The translations under genes were made by a program, and so were the position numbers. The notes below the pieces were generated by a model that saw only the letters and a program-made list of their open reading frames with translations, was not told the DNA's origin and ran no database searches. Source: Xanthomonas arboricola pv. juglandis (GTDB taxonomy: Bacteria > Pseudomonadota > Gammaproteobacteria > Xanthomonadales > Xanthomonadaceae). Taken from it: a stretch of 64,000 bases of DNA. The stretch spans positions 517,400-581,399 of the forward strand of contig NZ_JZEF01000003.1 in NCBI RefSeq assembly GCF_001013475.1, in the 5' to 3' direction. Of the stretch, positions 17,959 through 27,288 are shown piece by piece (position 1 is the stretch's first letter; every line of letters starts with the position of its first letter).

Positions 17959-20061
17959 TCACTCCGCGATAAACAGCGCGCGCACCGTGCCACGCGCCGC
18001 ATCCAGCGAAAAATGCCGGGCCACGTTCTGCAACCCGTTGTCGGCCAGGCGTTGCCACAGCGCGGCATCGCGATACAGGCGCACGATCGCCGCGGCGAAG
18101 GCATCGGCGTCATCGGCCACGCAGACATCCTCGCCGTCGCGCAGATGCATGCCTTCCACCGCACAGGTGGTGCCGACCACCGGCTGCCCGTGCGCCATGC
18201 TCAGGTTGATCTTGCCTTTGACGCCGGCGCCGAAGCGCAGCGGTGCCACCGCGATGCGTGCGTTCTCCATGAACGGCAGCAGATCCGGCACATGCCCATG
18301 CAATTGCACGCCGGGGCATTCGTCGGCCAGCAGTGTCAGCGCCTCCGGCATGTCCGCGCCGATGCAGTGGAAGACCACTTGGGGCAATTGCGCACGCACC
18401 TGCGGAAAGATCGCGCTGATGAACCACTGCACCGCATCGACATTGGGTGGATGCCGGAAGCCGCCGACGAACACCAGGTCGTGGCGCTGCTCGAAGCGGC
18501 GGCCGCTGCCGGCCACCTCATGCAGGTTGGAGAGCAGGGCGGTGCGGATCTGCGGTGCGTCCGCCTGCAACTGCGCCTGCTCGGCCGCCGAGACCAGCAA
18601 GGTGACATCGGTGGCGGCCATGATCTCCAGCTCGCGCAGGCGGGTGCGTTCGGCCGCGCGCAACAGGTTGGCATCGCCGGCCAGCTCGGCGCCGCGGCGC
18701 TCGCGCAGGTAATGCAGGTCGACGGTGTCGAACAGGGTGCGCGCCTGCGGCGCGTATTGTCTGAGCAGCGGCAGACAGGCATGCGCAACGTGGTGACGCA
18801 CCAGCAGCACCACCGCAAACCGCGGGCCGTGCGTGCGCAGCCAGCTGCCGATGCCGTCCAGGAACGGCGCGTACCAGACTTCCACGCCCAGTTGCTGCAG
18901 CGCCTGCGTGTGCCGTCCGGCGTGTTCGCGGCGGGTCGGCACGAACACCACGTGCGCGCCTTCTTCGCATAGCAGGCGGATCAGATTGAACTGCCGCAAC
19001 GAGCCCGAGTCGCGATCGGGTTGTGGCACGCATTCGTCCAGGATCAGCACCTGGCGTTGGCCACGATGCAGCAGCGCAGGCCCGGGGACCGTGCCGGGCG
19101 GCAGCTGCGTTGCCAGCGCCTGCTGCCACTTGTCGGCGAACACGCCTTGGTTGCGCACCTGGTACGCCTTCACCCCGGTGCGGGTGTCGGTGCCATTGCT
19201 GGTGCCCTCGTCGTGCACCACCACGCTGGCCGGCTGCACCAGCACCCGGTAGCCGGCGGCACGCACCGCAAACGCCAGATCGGTGTCTTCGTAGTAGGCA
19301 GGCATGTAGCGGCGATCCAGCCCGCCCAGCGTCTGCAACAGCGCGCGTGGCAGCGCGATCGCCGCGCCGGAGCAGTAGTCCATCGCACGCACATAGGCAT
19401 GGCGCGGGTCGTCGGCCGATTCGAAACGGCCGTAACTCCAGGCGCTGCCATCGGCGAACACCACGCCGCCGGATTCCTGCAGGCGTCCATCCGGGTACAC
19501 CAGTTGCGCGCCGACCAGCCCGGCGCCGGGGTGCTGGGCAAACGTGTCGATCAGCCGATCCAGCCAGCCGGGCTGCGGGATGGTGTCGTTGTTGAGCAGT
19601 ACCACGTAGTCGCCGCGCGCCAGGGCGATGCCGTCGTTGCAGGCGGCGATGAAACCGCCATTGCTGGCGCGCCGGTGGTAGTGCAGCCCTTGCACCTGCG
19701 GCAGCTGCGCCTGCGTGGCATCGCTGCTGCCGTCGTCCACGACGATGATCTCAATCTCCAGCAGCGGCGGATGCGCCGCCAGTGCGCGCAGGCATGCCAG
19801 CGTGTGCGCAATGTGGTTGTAGACCGGAATCACCAGCGTCACGCGCGGGGTGTCGCTGTGCGGAACCGCAAACGCGGCAAACGGCGCGGCCTCCGGCAAC
19901 CACAGCGGCGTGCCGAGCGCCACCGGCGGTGCCTGCGTATGCACGCGAATGCGCTGCCAGGTGGCGCGCCAGCCGCGTGTGCGCATGCTCGCCACGCTGC
20001 GGTGAATCAGCCCAAGCACGCGATTGAACAGATAGCGTGCATCGGCCAGTGACATCGACAT
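17959..20061 (-). CDS. Two-domain glycosyltransferase (GT2 plus GT4-like)
   Basis: The N-terminal half (about residues 70-300) is a GT-A family 2 transferase: TLVIPVYNH, IIVVDDGSSD and VVLLNNDTIPQPGW with the DxD-like region. The C-terminal half (about 340-700) is a GT-B/GT4-like transferase: HDLVFVGGFRHPPNVDAV, PDLLPFMENARIAVAPLRFG and GVKGKINLSMAHGQPVVG. Such fusions build polysaccharide or surface glycan chains in the cytoplasm. No transmembrane segment is evident. The gene stands alone: it faces the TPR gene 3' to 3' and is divergent from mrcB. The acceptor and sugar are unknown. It lies outside any visible polysaccharide cluster. Confidence 0.85.
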   Translation of the reverse strand: MSMSLADARYLFNRVLGLIHRSVASMRTRGWRATWQRIRVHTQAPPVALGTPLWLPEAAPFAAFAVPHSDTPRVTLVIPVYNHIAHTLACLRALAAHPPLLEIEIIVVDDGSSDATQAQLPQVQGLHYHRRASNGGFIAACNDGIALARGDYVVLLNNDTIPQPGWLDRLIDTFAQHPGAGLVGAQLVYPDGRLQESGGVVFADGSAWSYGRFESADDPRHAYVRAMDYCSGAAIALPRALLQTLGGLDRRYMPAYYEDTDLAFAVRAAGYRVLVQPASVVVHDEGTSNGTDTRTGVKAYQVRNQGVFADKWQQALATQLPPGTVPGPALLHRGQRQVLILDECVPQPDRDSGSLRQFNLIRLLCEEGAHVVFVPTRREHAGRHTQALQQLGVEVWYAPFLDGIGSWLRTHGPRFAVVLLVRHHVAHACLPLLRQYAPQARTLFDTVDLHYLRERRGAELAGDANLLRAAERTRLRELEIMAATDVTLLVSAAEQAQLQADAPQIRTALLSNLHEVAGSGRRFEQRHDLVFVGGFRHPPNVDAVQWFISAIFPQVRAQLPQVVFHCIGADMPEALTLLADECPGVQLHGHVPDLLPFMENARIAVAPLRFGAGVKGKINLSMAHGQPVVGTTCAVEGMHLRDGEDVCVADDADAFAAAIVRLYRDAALWQRLADNGLQNVARHFSLDAARGTVRALFIAE

Positions 20062-20300
20062 TCCGTTGGAACTCCAGACGTGGCGTGACGAAGAAAACCC
20101 GGCGAGCAGTCGTCAGGCGGCGAGGACGGCGCAAGGCAAGCGCAGGGGACGCAGGGTACCCGCAGATGCCGGAGGCGGTCCGTGCCCGCTGACGGTGAGC
20201 ATGGCCGTTTTGTTAGCCGCTCTTAAGTCAGAGGGGCCGGCCGGCCACAACCACGACAGCGCTGCGCTAGACTCGCCGGACTCTACATTCTCGCATCCCT

Positions 20301-22745
20301 GTGCCCCGACGCCACGACAACGACGCTCCCGACGATTTCGAGGACGACTCCACCGAGCAAGGTTCCCGCTGGCAACGCAGGCTGATTGTCTGGGTCTTTG
20401 CGGCATTCGCGCTGGCGCTCGGTTTTCTGATTCCCTACACGGTGTATCTGAACAAGCAGGTCACCCAGCGGTTTGGCGAGCTGCGTTGGCAGATCCCGAC
20501 CCGCGTGTACGGGCGGCCGTTGGTGCTGGCGCCGGGCAATGCGCTGGATGCGGCCACCTTGAAGACCGAGCTGGACGCCGCCTCCTACCGTGACGACGGG
20601 CAAGCCAAGCTGGCCGGCACCTACCAGCAGGACGGCAGCCGCTTCACCATCGCCAGCCGCGGCTATATCGATGTGGACGGGCGCGTGCCTGCGCGGCGGG
20701 TGGAAGTCAGCCTCTCCGGCGGGCGCGTGGCCAGCCTGCGCGACGCCGGCGACCGCAAGGCGTTGAAGAGTGCGCGGCTGGACCCGGCGCGCATCGCCAC
20801 GCTGTACGGACAGAAGCAGGAAGAGCGCCGCCTGGTGCGCATGGAGGAAGTGCCCGAGCTGCTGGTCACCGGTCTGCAGGCGGTCGAGGATCGCGACTTC
20901 AACAGCCACCACGGCATCGATCTCAGCGGCATGGTGCGTGCGGCCTGGATCATGGCGCGCTCCGGCGGCCAGGTCCGCCAGGGCGCCAGCACCCTGACCC
21001 AGCAGCTGGCGCGCAGCGGCCTGCTCGGCATCGGCAAGGAACAGACCGTCACCCGCAAGTTCAACGAAATTCTCTACGCAGTGATCATGGAGGCGCGTTA
21101 CGACAAGCGCACCATCCTGGAGGCCTATCTCAACCAGGTCTATCTGGGCCAGCGCGGCGGGCAGGCGATCCATGGCGTGTCCTCGGGCGCGGAGCTGTGG
21201 TTCGGCCGCGAGCTCAATTCGATGACCACCGAGCAGATCGCCTTGCTGATCGGGCTGGTCAAGGGGCCGTCCTACTACGATCCGCGGCGCAATCCGGAGC
21301 GCGCGCTGGATCGACGCAATTTCGTGCTGGGCAAGCTGCACGAAAACAACCTGATCGACGCGGCCGAATACAAGCGCGCGTTGGCCGCACCGCTGGGCGT
21401 GCCCACCGAGCCGGGCCTGGTCGCGGCCAACCGCTTCCCGGCCTATGTGGACCTGGTGCGGCGCCAGCTGGCGCACGACTACCCGGAAGGCGTGCTGCAG
21501 GGCGCCGGCATGAGCGTGCTCACCGGCATGTCGCCGTCCGCGCAGGCCTATGCCGAAGGCGCGGTGACCGGCACCATCAAGCGGCTGGACAACAAGAAGC
21601 GTCCACCGCTGCAGGCCGGCCTGGTGCTGACCGACGTGCATAACGGCGATGTGCTGGCGGTGGTCGGCAGCCGCGACGTGGCCAAACCGGGCTTCAACCG
21701 TGCGGTCGAAGCGCAGCGGCAGGTCGGCTCGCTGCTCAAGCCGTTCGTCTACCTGCTGGCGCTGGCCTCGCCGGACCGCTGGGCGTTGTCCAGCTGGGTC
21801 GACGATGCACCGGTGACGGTGCAGCTCAGCCGCGGCAAGACCTGGTCGCCGGGCAATTCCGACAACCGCAGTCACGGCACGGTGCGGCTGATCGATGCGC
21901 TGGCGCATTCCTACAACCAGGCCACGGTGCGCGTGGGCATGCAGGTGGGCCCGGAGCGCATCGCGCAGCTGATCCAGGTACTGGCCGGCATCAAGGCCGA
22001 TACCAATCCCTCGCTGATCCTCGGTGCCACCGACCAGAGCCCGTACGGCATGGCACAGCTGTACCAGTTCCTGGCTGCCGGTGGCGAGATCCAGCCGCTG
22101 CATGCGGTGCGCGGCGTGCTCGATCCGCAGGGCAAGCTGCTCAAGCGCTACGACAAGACCCCGGCGCCGGCGCAGGAGGGCGATTCGGTGGCGGCCAACC
22201 TGATCAGCGTCGCCCTGCAGCAGGTGGTCAGCGGCGGCACCGCGCGGCAGTTGCTGGGCGATGGCCTGGGACGGTTGTCGCCGGCCGGCAAGACCGGCAC
22301 CTCCAACGACGGCCGCGACAGCTGGTACGCCGGCTACACCGGCGACCACCTGGCGGTGATCTGGATGGGCAACGACCAGAACGCGCAGACCGGCCTGTAC
22401 GGCGCCACCGGCGCGATGCGGGTGTGGTCGAGCATCTTCGCGCGGCTGCCGAGTGCGCCGTTGAAGGTCAGCGGCAAGGGCCTGGACTGGCAGTGGGTGG
22501 ACGCGGCCGGTACCGGCGTGACCGATGCCGGCTGCCCGGGCGCGCGCCAGTTCCCGTTCGTGGTCGGCTTCACCCCGGCCTACGCCCCCTGTGCCGGCAA
22601 TGCACCGTCGATCGAAGGCGTGCCCGGCGATGCATCCGCGCCGGCCGAGCAGTCCAGCGGTGGTGGCTGGCGTCGCTTCTTCGGTCTGGAAAAGAAGCCG
22701 GAAGACCCCGCGCCGGCACCCGCCGCGGCTGCACCTGCACGTTGA
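20301..22745 (+). CDS. mrcB: Penicillin-binding protein 1B (bifunctional)
   Basis: This is a class A penicillin-binding protein that polymerises and cross-links peptidoglycan at the inner membrane. A cytoplasmic acidic N-terminus is followed by a membrane anchor (IVWVFAAFALALGFLIPYTVYL in part, about residues 29-50), a UB2H-like region, then the GT51 domain with EDRDFNSHHGIDL (Glu196 catalytic) and GASTLTQQLAR. The transpeptidase has SLLK (Ser477), SYN and KTGTSND (Lys664). The start is a GTG at 20301, and length (814) fits PBP1b. The C-terminus is Ala/Pro-rich. A small lipoprotein gene follows 13 bases later. Confidence 0.95.
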   Translation: MPRRHDNDAPDDFEDDSTEQGSRWQRRLIVWVFAAFALALGFLIPYTVYLNKQVTQRFGELRWQIPTRVYGRPLVLAPGNALDAATLKTELDAASYRDDGQAKLAGTYQQDGSRFTIASRGYIDVDGRVPARRVEVSLSGGRVASLRDAGDRKALKSARLDPARIATLYGQKQEERRLVRMEEVPELLVTGLQAVEDRDFNSHHGIDLSGMVRAAWIMARSGGQVRQGASTLTQQLARSGLLGIGKEQTVTRKFNEILYAVIMEARYDKRTILEAYLNQVYLGQRGGQAIHGVSSGAELWFGRELNSMTTEQIALLIGLVKGPSYYDPRRNPERALDRRNFVLGKLHENNLIDAAEYKRALAAPLGVPTEPGLVAANRFPAYVDLVRRQLAHDYPEGVLQGAGMSVLTGMSPSAQAYAEGAVTGTIKRLDNKKRPPLQAGLVLTDVHNGDVLAVVGSRDVAKPGFNRAVEAQRQVGSLLKPFVYLLALASPDRWALSSWVDDAPVTVQLSRGKTWSPGNSDNRSHGTVRLIDALAHSYNQATVRVGMQVGPERIAQLIQVLAGIKADTNPSLILGATDQSPYGMAQLYQFLAAGGEIQPLHAVRGVLDPQGKLLKRYDKTPAPAQEGDSVAANLISVALQQVVSGGTARQLLGDGLGRLSPAGKTGTSNDGRDSWYAGYTGDHLAVIWMGNDQNAQTGLYGATGAMRVWSSIFARLPSAPLKVSGKGLDWQWVDAAGTGVTDAGCPGARQFPFVVGFTPAYAPCAGNAPSIEGVPGDASAPAEQSSGGGWRRFFGLEKKPEDPAPAPAAAAPAR

Positions 22746-22758
22746 CTGGAGTGACCCG

Positions 22759-23283
22759 ATGAACCGACTGCACCGTTTGCTTGCCCTCGCTGGCGTGTCT
22801 GCAGCACTCACCGCCTGCGTCAGCGCGCCACCGGCGCCACTGCCGGCCCCGGTGGACCCGACCACGCCGACACAGCGGCTGCTGCTGATCGAACGCGAGG
22901 CGGGCGTCGACGACACCGAGCTGTCGGTACAACCATTGCGCGACCCGCAGGTGGACGACCTGCGCGAGACCGCCAAGAGCAAGCGCCAGGCCGGCGACCT
23001 GGCCGGCGCGGCGGCGTCGCTGGATCAGGCCGTGGGCCTGGTCTCCGGTGATCCCGCCATCCTGCAGGAGCGTGCCGAAGTGGCGGTGCTGCAGGCCGAC
23101 TGGCCCGCCGCCGAGCGTTTCGCCAAGCAGGCCATCGAGCTGGGCTCCAAGACCGGGCCGCTGTGCCGTCGGCATTGGGCCACCATCGAACAGTCGCGGC
23201 TGGCGCGTGGCGAGAAGGAAAACGCCGCCTCGGCCAAGTCGCAGATTGCCGGGTGCACGGTGCCGGGCGTGAAGCGCTACTGA
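22759..23283 (+). CDS. Small TPR-containing lipoprotein
   Basis: The signal peptide ends in a lipobox, LTAC (Cys near residue 20), so the mature protein is probably lipid-anchored. It is followed by a Pro-rich linker and two or three TPR-like helix pairs (RQAGDLAGAAASLDQAVGLV, PAILQERAEVAVLQADWPAA). GGAG precedes the ATG at 22759 at proper spacing. It starts 13 bases after mrcB, so the two are very likely co-transcribed. By analogy with lipoproteins that activate PBP1b (such as LpoB) it could be a PBP1b partner, but it has no visible LpoB similarity. That role is inference from position only. Confidence 0.85.
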   Translation: MNRLHRLLALAGVSAALTACVSAPPAPLPAPVDPTTPTQRLLLIEREAGVDDTELSVQPLRDPQVDDLRETAKSKRQAGDLAGAAASLDQAVGLVSGDPAILQERAEVAVLQADWPAAERFAKQAIELGSKTGPLCRRHWATIEQSRLARGEKENAASAKSQIAGCTVPGVKRY

Positions 23284-23536
23284 GCACGGCCAGGACGCCG
23301 GCTGCGCCTGCCGCAAAACAGGCGCGGCGAGCGTGATGCGGCCTGTCAGTTGCGCGCACCTGCTCGACGCGAGCCGTTCGTTCCCGCGCGCGACCGCCAG
23401 CGGCGCCACGCGGTTTGTTTCGGTGCATAAACGCCGGCTGCGCGGTCAGTGCCGCCACCGGCCCACCGGCGCAACCCAGGCAGCGGCAGCACGCACGCGC
23501 TAGGCTGTCGCGCTTCCTGCCCCAGCTTCCGGTCCC

Positions 23537-25543
23537 ATGTCCCAACTTGCCACTGCCAGCATCGAGGCGCTCAGCGAGGGCGGGGCGCTTGCGCGTCAGC
23601 TCGATGCGTTCGCGCCGCGTGCCGCGCAGTTGCGCCTGACCGGCGCCATCGCCGAGGCGTTCGATGCACGCGATGTGCTGCTGGCCGAAGCCGGCACCGG
23701 CACCGGCAAGACCTACGCCTACCTGGTGCCGGCATTGCTGTCGGGGCTGAAGACCATCGTCTCCACCGGCACACGCGCATTGCAGGACCAGTTGTTCCAT
23801 CGCGACCTGCCGCGCGTGCGCGCCGCGCTCGGCATCGGCCTGCGCAGCGCGCTGCTGAAGGGGCGCGCGAACTATCTGTGCAAATACCGCACCCAGCAGG
23901 CGCGTGGCGAGCCGCGCTTTGCCACGCCCGAGCAGGTCTCGCAATTCCAGCGCATCGTGGCCTGGAGCGGGCGTACCCAGTTCGGCGACATGGCCGAGCT
24001 GGAAGCCCTGCCGGACGACTCGCCGCTGCTGCCGCTGGTGACCTCCACCGTCGACAACTGCCTGGGCACCGAATGCCCGTTCTACAGTGAGTGTTTTGTG
24101 ATGCAGGCGCGTCAGCGCGCGCAGGCGGCCGATCTGGTGGTGGTCAACCACCATCTGCTGCTGGCCGATCTGGCGCTCAAGCAGGAAGGCTTCGGCGAGA
24201 TCTTGCCCGGCGCGCAGGCCTTCGTCATCGACGAGGCGCATCAGCTGCCGGAGCTGGCGGCGAACTTTTTTGGCGAAAGTTTCGGCATGCGGCCGTGGCA
24301 GGAGCTGGCGCGCGACTGCATGGTCGAAGCGCGCCTGGTCGCCGGTGCGCAGGCCAGCCTGCAGGAGCCGATCCTCGCCCTGGACGAGGCTCTGCGCGGC
24401 CTGCGTGCGGGCATGGAGGGCCTGCCGTCACGCGGCACCCAATGGCGTGCGCTGGCCAGGCCGCAGGTGCGCGAGGGTTTCGATGCGGTGCTGTCGTCGC
24501 TGGCGCGGCTGGGCGAGGCCCTGCTGCCGTTGCGCGAGGCATCGCCCGGGTTCGATGGCTGCTGTGCACGTGCGCAGGAAGCGCTGGCGCGGCTGTCGCG
24601 GTGGCTGGGCGAGGACGTGCCGGTACCGGATTTCGAGCAGGAGCTGCCGGAAACCGTCGACAACGATGTGCTGTGGTACGAGCTCAGCCCGCGCGGGTTC
24701 CGCTGCCAGCGCACGCCGCTGGATGTGTCCGGCCCGTTGCGCGAGCATCGCGAAAAATCGCATGCGGCCTGGGTGTTCACCTCTGCCACGCTGGCGGTGG
24801 GCGGCGAGTTCGACCACATCGCGCAGCGCCTGGGCCTGAGCGATCCGGTGACCTTGCTGCAGCCCAGTCCCTTCGATTGGGCGCGCCAGGCGCTGTGCTA
24901 CCTGCCGCCGCATCTGCCCGATCCTGCCGCACGCGGATTCGGCACGGCGCTGATCGCGGCGCTGATGCCGGTGCTGGATGCCTCCAATGGCCGCGCGTTC
25001 CTGTTGTTCGCCTCGCACCGTGCGCTGCGCGAGGCGGCCGACGCATTGCGCGGCGCGCCGTGGCCGCTGTTCGTGCAGGGCGAGGCGCCGCGTGCCACCT
25101 TGCTGCAGCGTTTCCGCACTTCCGGCAACGGCGTGCTGCTGGGGTCGGCCAGCTTCCGCGAGGGCGTGGACGTGGTCGGCGATGCCTTGAGCGTGGTGGT
25201 GATCGACAAGCTGCCGTTCGCTGCACCCGACGACCCGGTGTTCGAAGCGCGCCTGGATGCGATCCGCCGCGACGGCGGCAACCCGTTCCGCGACGAGCAG
25301 TTGCCGCAGGCGGTGATCGCGCTCAAGCAGGGCGTGGGCCGGCTGATCCGCAGCGAGACCGATCGTGGCGTGCTGGTGCTGTGCGACCCGCGGCTGGTGA
25401 ACAAGGGCTACGGCCGCACCTTCATGCAGTCGCTGCCGCCGTTTGCGCGCACCCGCGAGATCGGCGACGTGCGCGCGTTCTTTGGCGTCGCCGAGCCGTT
25501 GGGCGACAATGGCGTGCTCGCGTTGCCGTTTGGCGACGACTGA
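23537..25543 (+). CDS. yoaA: YoaA/DinG-type iron-sulfur DNA helicase
   Basis: This is an XPD/DinG superfamily 2 helicase, unwinding DNA 5'-3' in repair. The Walker A is EAGTGTGKT near residue 53. Four iron-sulfur cysteines lie at C115, C175, C180 and C186, and the DEAH box starts at D232. Motif VI is VIALKQGVGRLIRSETDRG near the end. Length (668) and the absence of an N-terminal exonuclease fit YoaA rather than long DinG. It starts with the ATG at 23537. The tsaB gene follows after 29 bases, an arrangement also seen in enterobacteria, where yoaA is close to the tsaB homologue. Confidence 0.93.
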   Translation: MSQLATASIEALSEGGALARQLDAFAPRAAQLRLTGAIAEAFDARDVLLAEAGTGTGKTYAYLVPALLSGLKTIVSTGTRALQDQLFHRDLPRVRAALGIGLRSALLKGRANYLCKYRTQQARGEPRFATPEQVSQFQRIVAWSGRTQFGDMAELEALPDDSPLLPLVTSTVDNCLGTECPFYSECFVMQARQRAQAADLVVVNHHLLLADLALKQEGFGEILPGAQAFVIDEAHQLPELAANFFGESFGMRPWQELARDCMVEARLVAGAQASLQEPILALDEALRGLRAGMEGLPSRGTQWRALARPQVREGFDAVLSSLARLGEALLPLREASPGFDGCCARAQEALARLSRWLGEDVPVPDFEQELPETVDNDVLWYELSPRGFRCQRTPLDVSGPLREHREKSHAAWVFTSATLAVGGEFDHIAQRLGLSDPVTLLQPSPFDWARQALCYLPPHLPDPAARGFGTALIAALMPVLDASNGRAFLLFASHRALREAADALRGAPWPLFVQGEAPRATLLQRFRTSGNGVLLGSASFREGVDVVGDALSVVVIDKLPFAAPDDPVFEARLDAIRRDGGNPFRDEQLPQAVIALKQGVGRLIRSETDRGVLVLCDPRLVNKGYGRTFMQSLPPFARTREIGDVRAFFGVAEPLGDNGVLALPFGDD

Positions 25544-25572
25544 GCTTTCTCCTTCCTGCCTGCGGTCCTGCC

Positions 25573-26292
25573 ATGAAAGTCCTCGCGTTCGAGACCTCCA
25601 CCGAAGCCTGTTCCGTCGCGCTGCACGTGGATGGCCGCGTGCTGGAGCGCTTCGAACTGGCGCCGCGTCGCCATGCCGAACTGGCGCTGCCATGGGCCGA
25701 GCAACTGCTGGCCGACGCCGGCATTGCGCGCCGCCAGCTCGACGCGATTGCGGTCGGTCGTGGCCCGGGCGCGTTCACCGGCGTGCGGCTGGCGATCGGC
25801 ATTGCGCAGGGCATCGCGCTGGGCCTGGACGTGCCGGTGCTGGCGGTGTCCACGCTGCAGGTGCTGGCCCTGCGCGCGCCCGCCGAGGCGACGCAGGTGC
25901 TGGCCTGCATCGATGCGCGCATGGGCGAGGTGTATGCCGGCATCTTCGCGCGCGCTGGCGATACGCTGCGGGAGCTGATGCCGGAAGTGGTCTGCGCACC
26001 GCAGGAATGCGTCGTGCCGGACACGCTGCAGCGCTTTGCCGGTGTCGGCAGCGGGTTCGCCGCTGCCGAGGCAGTGCTGCAACAACGATTTGCGACCCGG
26101 CTGAGCAGCATCGATGCCGCCGCATTACCGCATGCCGCCGATCTGCTGACGCTGGCCGTGCCGGCGTTGCTGCGCGGCGAAGGCGTGGCGCCGGAGCGGG
26201 TGGAGCCGGCGTATCTGCGCGACAACGTGGCGCTGACCCTGCTCGAGCAGCAGGCCGCACGCGCAGCCAAGGCCGCCGGCGCTGCGCCATGA
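25573..26292 (+). CDS. tsaB: tRNA threonylcarbamoyladenosine synthesis protein TsaB
   Basis: TsaB is the ASKHA-fold partner of TsaD. With TsaE they transfer threonylcarbamoyl to A37 of ANN-decoding tRNAs. Family motifs are MKVLAFETSTEACSVAL, GRGPGAFTGVRLAIG and ACIDARMGEVYAGIF. Length is 239 residues from the ATG at 25573. Its stop overlaps the start of the following gene (ATGA), so the two are translationally coupled. Confidence 0.95.
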   Translation: MKVLAFETSTEACSVALHVDGRVLERFELAPRRHAELALPWAEQLLADAGIARRQLDAIAVGRGPGAFTGVRLAIGIAQGIALGLDVPVLAVSTLQVLALRAPAEATQVLACIDARMGEVYAGIFARAGDTLRELMPEVVCAPQECVVPDTLQRFAGVGSGFAAAEAVLQQRFATRLSSIDAAALPHAADLLTLAVPALLRGEGVAPERVEPAYLRDNVALTLLEQQAARAAKAAGAAP

Positions 26293-27203
26293 CCGACGAC
26301 CTGCAACGCGCGTGTTTCCGCGGCTGCCTGCTGGGCCTGGCGGTGGGCGATGCGCTCGGCACCACGCTGGAATTCTGCGCCCCGGGCAGCTTCGCACCGA
26401 TCGACGACATGCGCGGCGGCGGCCCGTTCGCGCTGCGCGCCGGGCAGTGGACCGACGACACCTCGATGGCCTTGTGCCTGGCGCACAGCCTGCTGTATCG
26501 GCAGGGCTTCGACGCCGCCGACCAGATGAACCGCTATTGCAACTGGTACCAGCACGGCTACCTCAGCAGCACCGGCAGCTGCTTCGATATCGGCGCGACC
26601 GTGCGGCAGGCACTGGAGCGCTATCTGGATGGCGGCCCGGCCTTCAGTGGCAGCACCGATCCGCGCTCGGCCGGCAATGGCTCGCTGATGCGGCTGGCGC
26701 CGGTGGCGATGTATTACGCGCATCGCCCCGCCGAGCTGGGCGAGCGCGCCGCCGACAGTTCGCGCACCACGCATGCCGCCGACGAAGCGCTGGATGCCTG
26801 CCGGCTGTTCGCCTTCCAGTTGCGTGCCGCATTGCTCGGCGGTCAGCGCCAGCAGGTGTTGCAGACCCGCTGCGAAGGGCTGTCGACACCGGCGCTGCGT
26901 GCGTTGTCGGTGCGCGACCATGCGGCAGTTCCCGCCGCCCGGATCCGCGGCACCGGCTATGTGGTCGATGCGCTGTCGGCGGCGCTCTGGTGCTTCGCCA
27001 CCACCGACACGTTCGCCGATGCGGTGCTGCGTGCGGCCAACCTGGGCGACGATGCCGACACCACCGCGGCTATCTGCGGTCAGCTGGCCGGTGCATTCCA
27101 TGGCATCGACGGGATTCCCGCCGCCTGGCGCGCGCGCGTGCAGGACGCGGATGCGATCGTCGAGCTGGCCGACCGGCTGTACGCAGCCGCGCAGGCCGCA
27201 TAA
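26289..27203 (+). CDS. ADP-ribosylglycohydrolase family protein
   Basis: This 304-residue protein has the dinuclear-metal ADP-ribosylglycohydrolase fold, which removes ADP-ribose from proteins or small molecules. The two metal motifs are present: QWTDDTSMALC near residue 55 and NLGDDADTTAAICGQLAGA near residue 252. GLAVGDALGTTLEF is the N-terminal signature. Translation is coupled to tsaB through an ATGA overlap. The substrate is not predictable; coupling to a tRNA-modification gene may be only transcriptional convenience. Confidence 0.9.
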   Translation: MTDDLQRACFRGCLLGLAVGDALGTTLEFCAPGSFAPIDDMRGGGPFALRAGQWTDDTSMALCLAHSLLYRQGFDAADQMNRYCNWYQHGYLSSTGSCFDIGATVRQALERYLDGGPAFSGSTDPRSAGNGSLMRLAPVAMYYAHRPAELGERAADSSRTTHAADEALDACRLFAFQLRAALLGGQRQQVLQTRCEGLSTPALRALSVRDHAAVPAARIRGTGYVVDALSAALWCFATTDTFADAVLRAANLGDDADTTAAICGQLAGAFHGIDGIPAAWRARVQDADAIVELADRLYAAAQAA

Positions 27204-27261
27204 AGGCCGCGCGCAACGCACTGGGCAACGCAGTTCGCCGGAAAGGCATGCCGCAGAAAGA

Positions 27262-27281
27262 CGCGTCCCTGTCGGGACGCG
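27262..27281 (-). terminator. Rho-independent-like terminator of the gshB-tonB unit
   Basis: An 8-base perfect stem, CGCGTCCC/GGGACGCG, with a 4-base loop lies 8 bases after the TonB-like stop on the minus strand. It is followed there by TCTTTCT. It could also slow transcription arriving from the convergent ADP-ribosylglycohydrolase gene. Confidence 0.6.
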
Positions 27282-27288
27282 CCACGGC

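Noticed and set aside
20283..22982. 899-codon minus-strand frame opposite mrcB
   Set aside because: mrcB has all catalytic motifs in the other strand; the antisense text has none.
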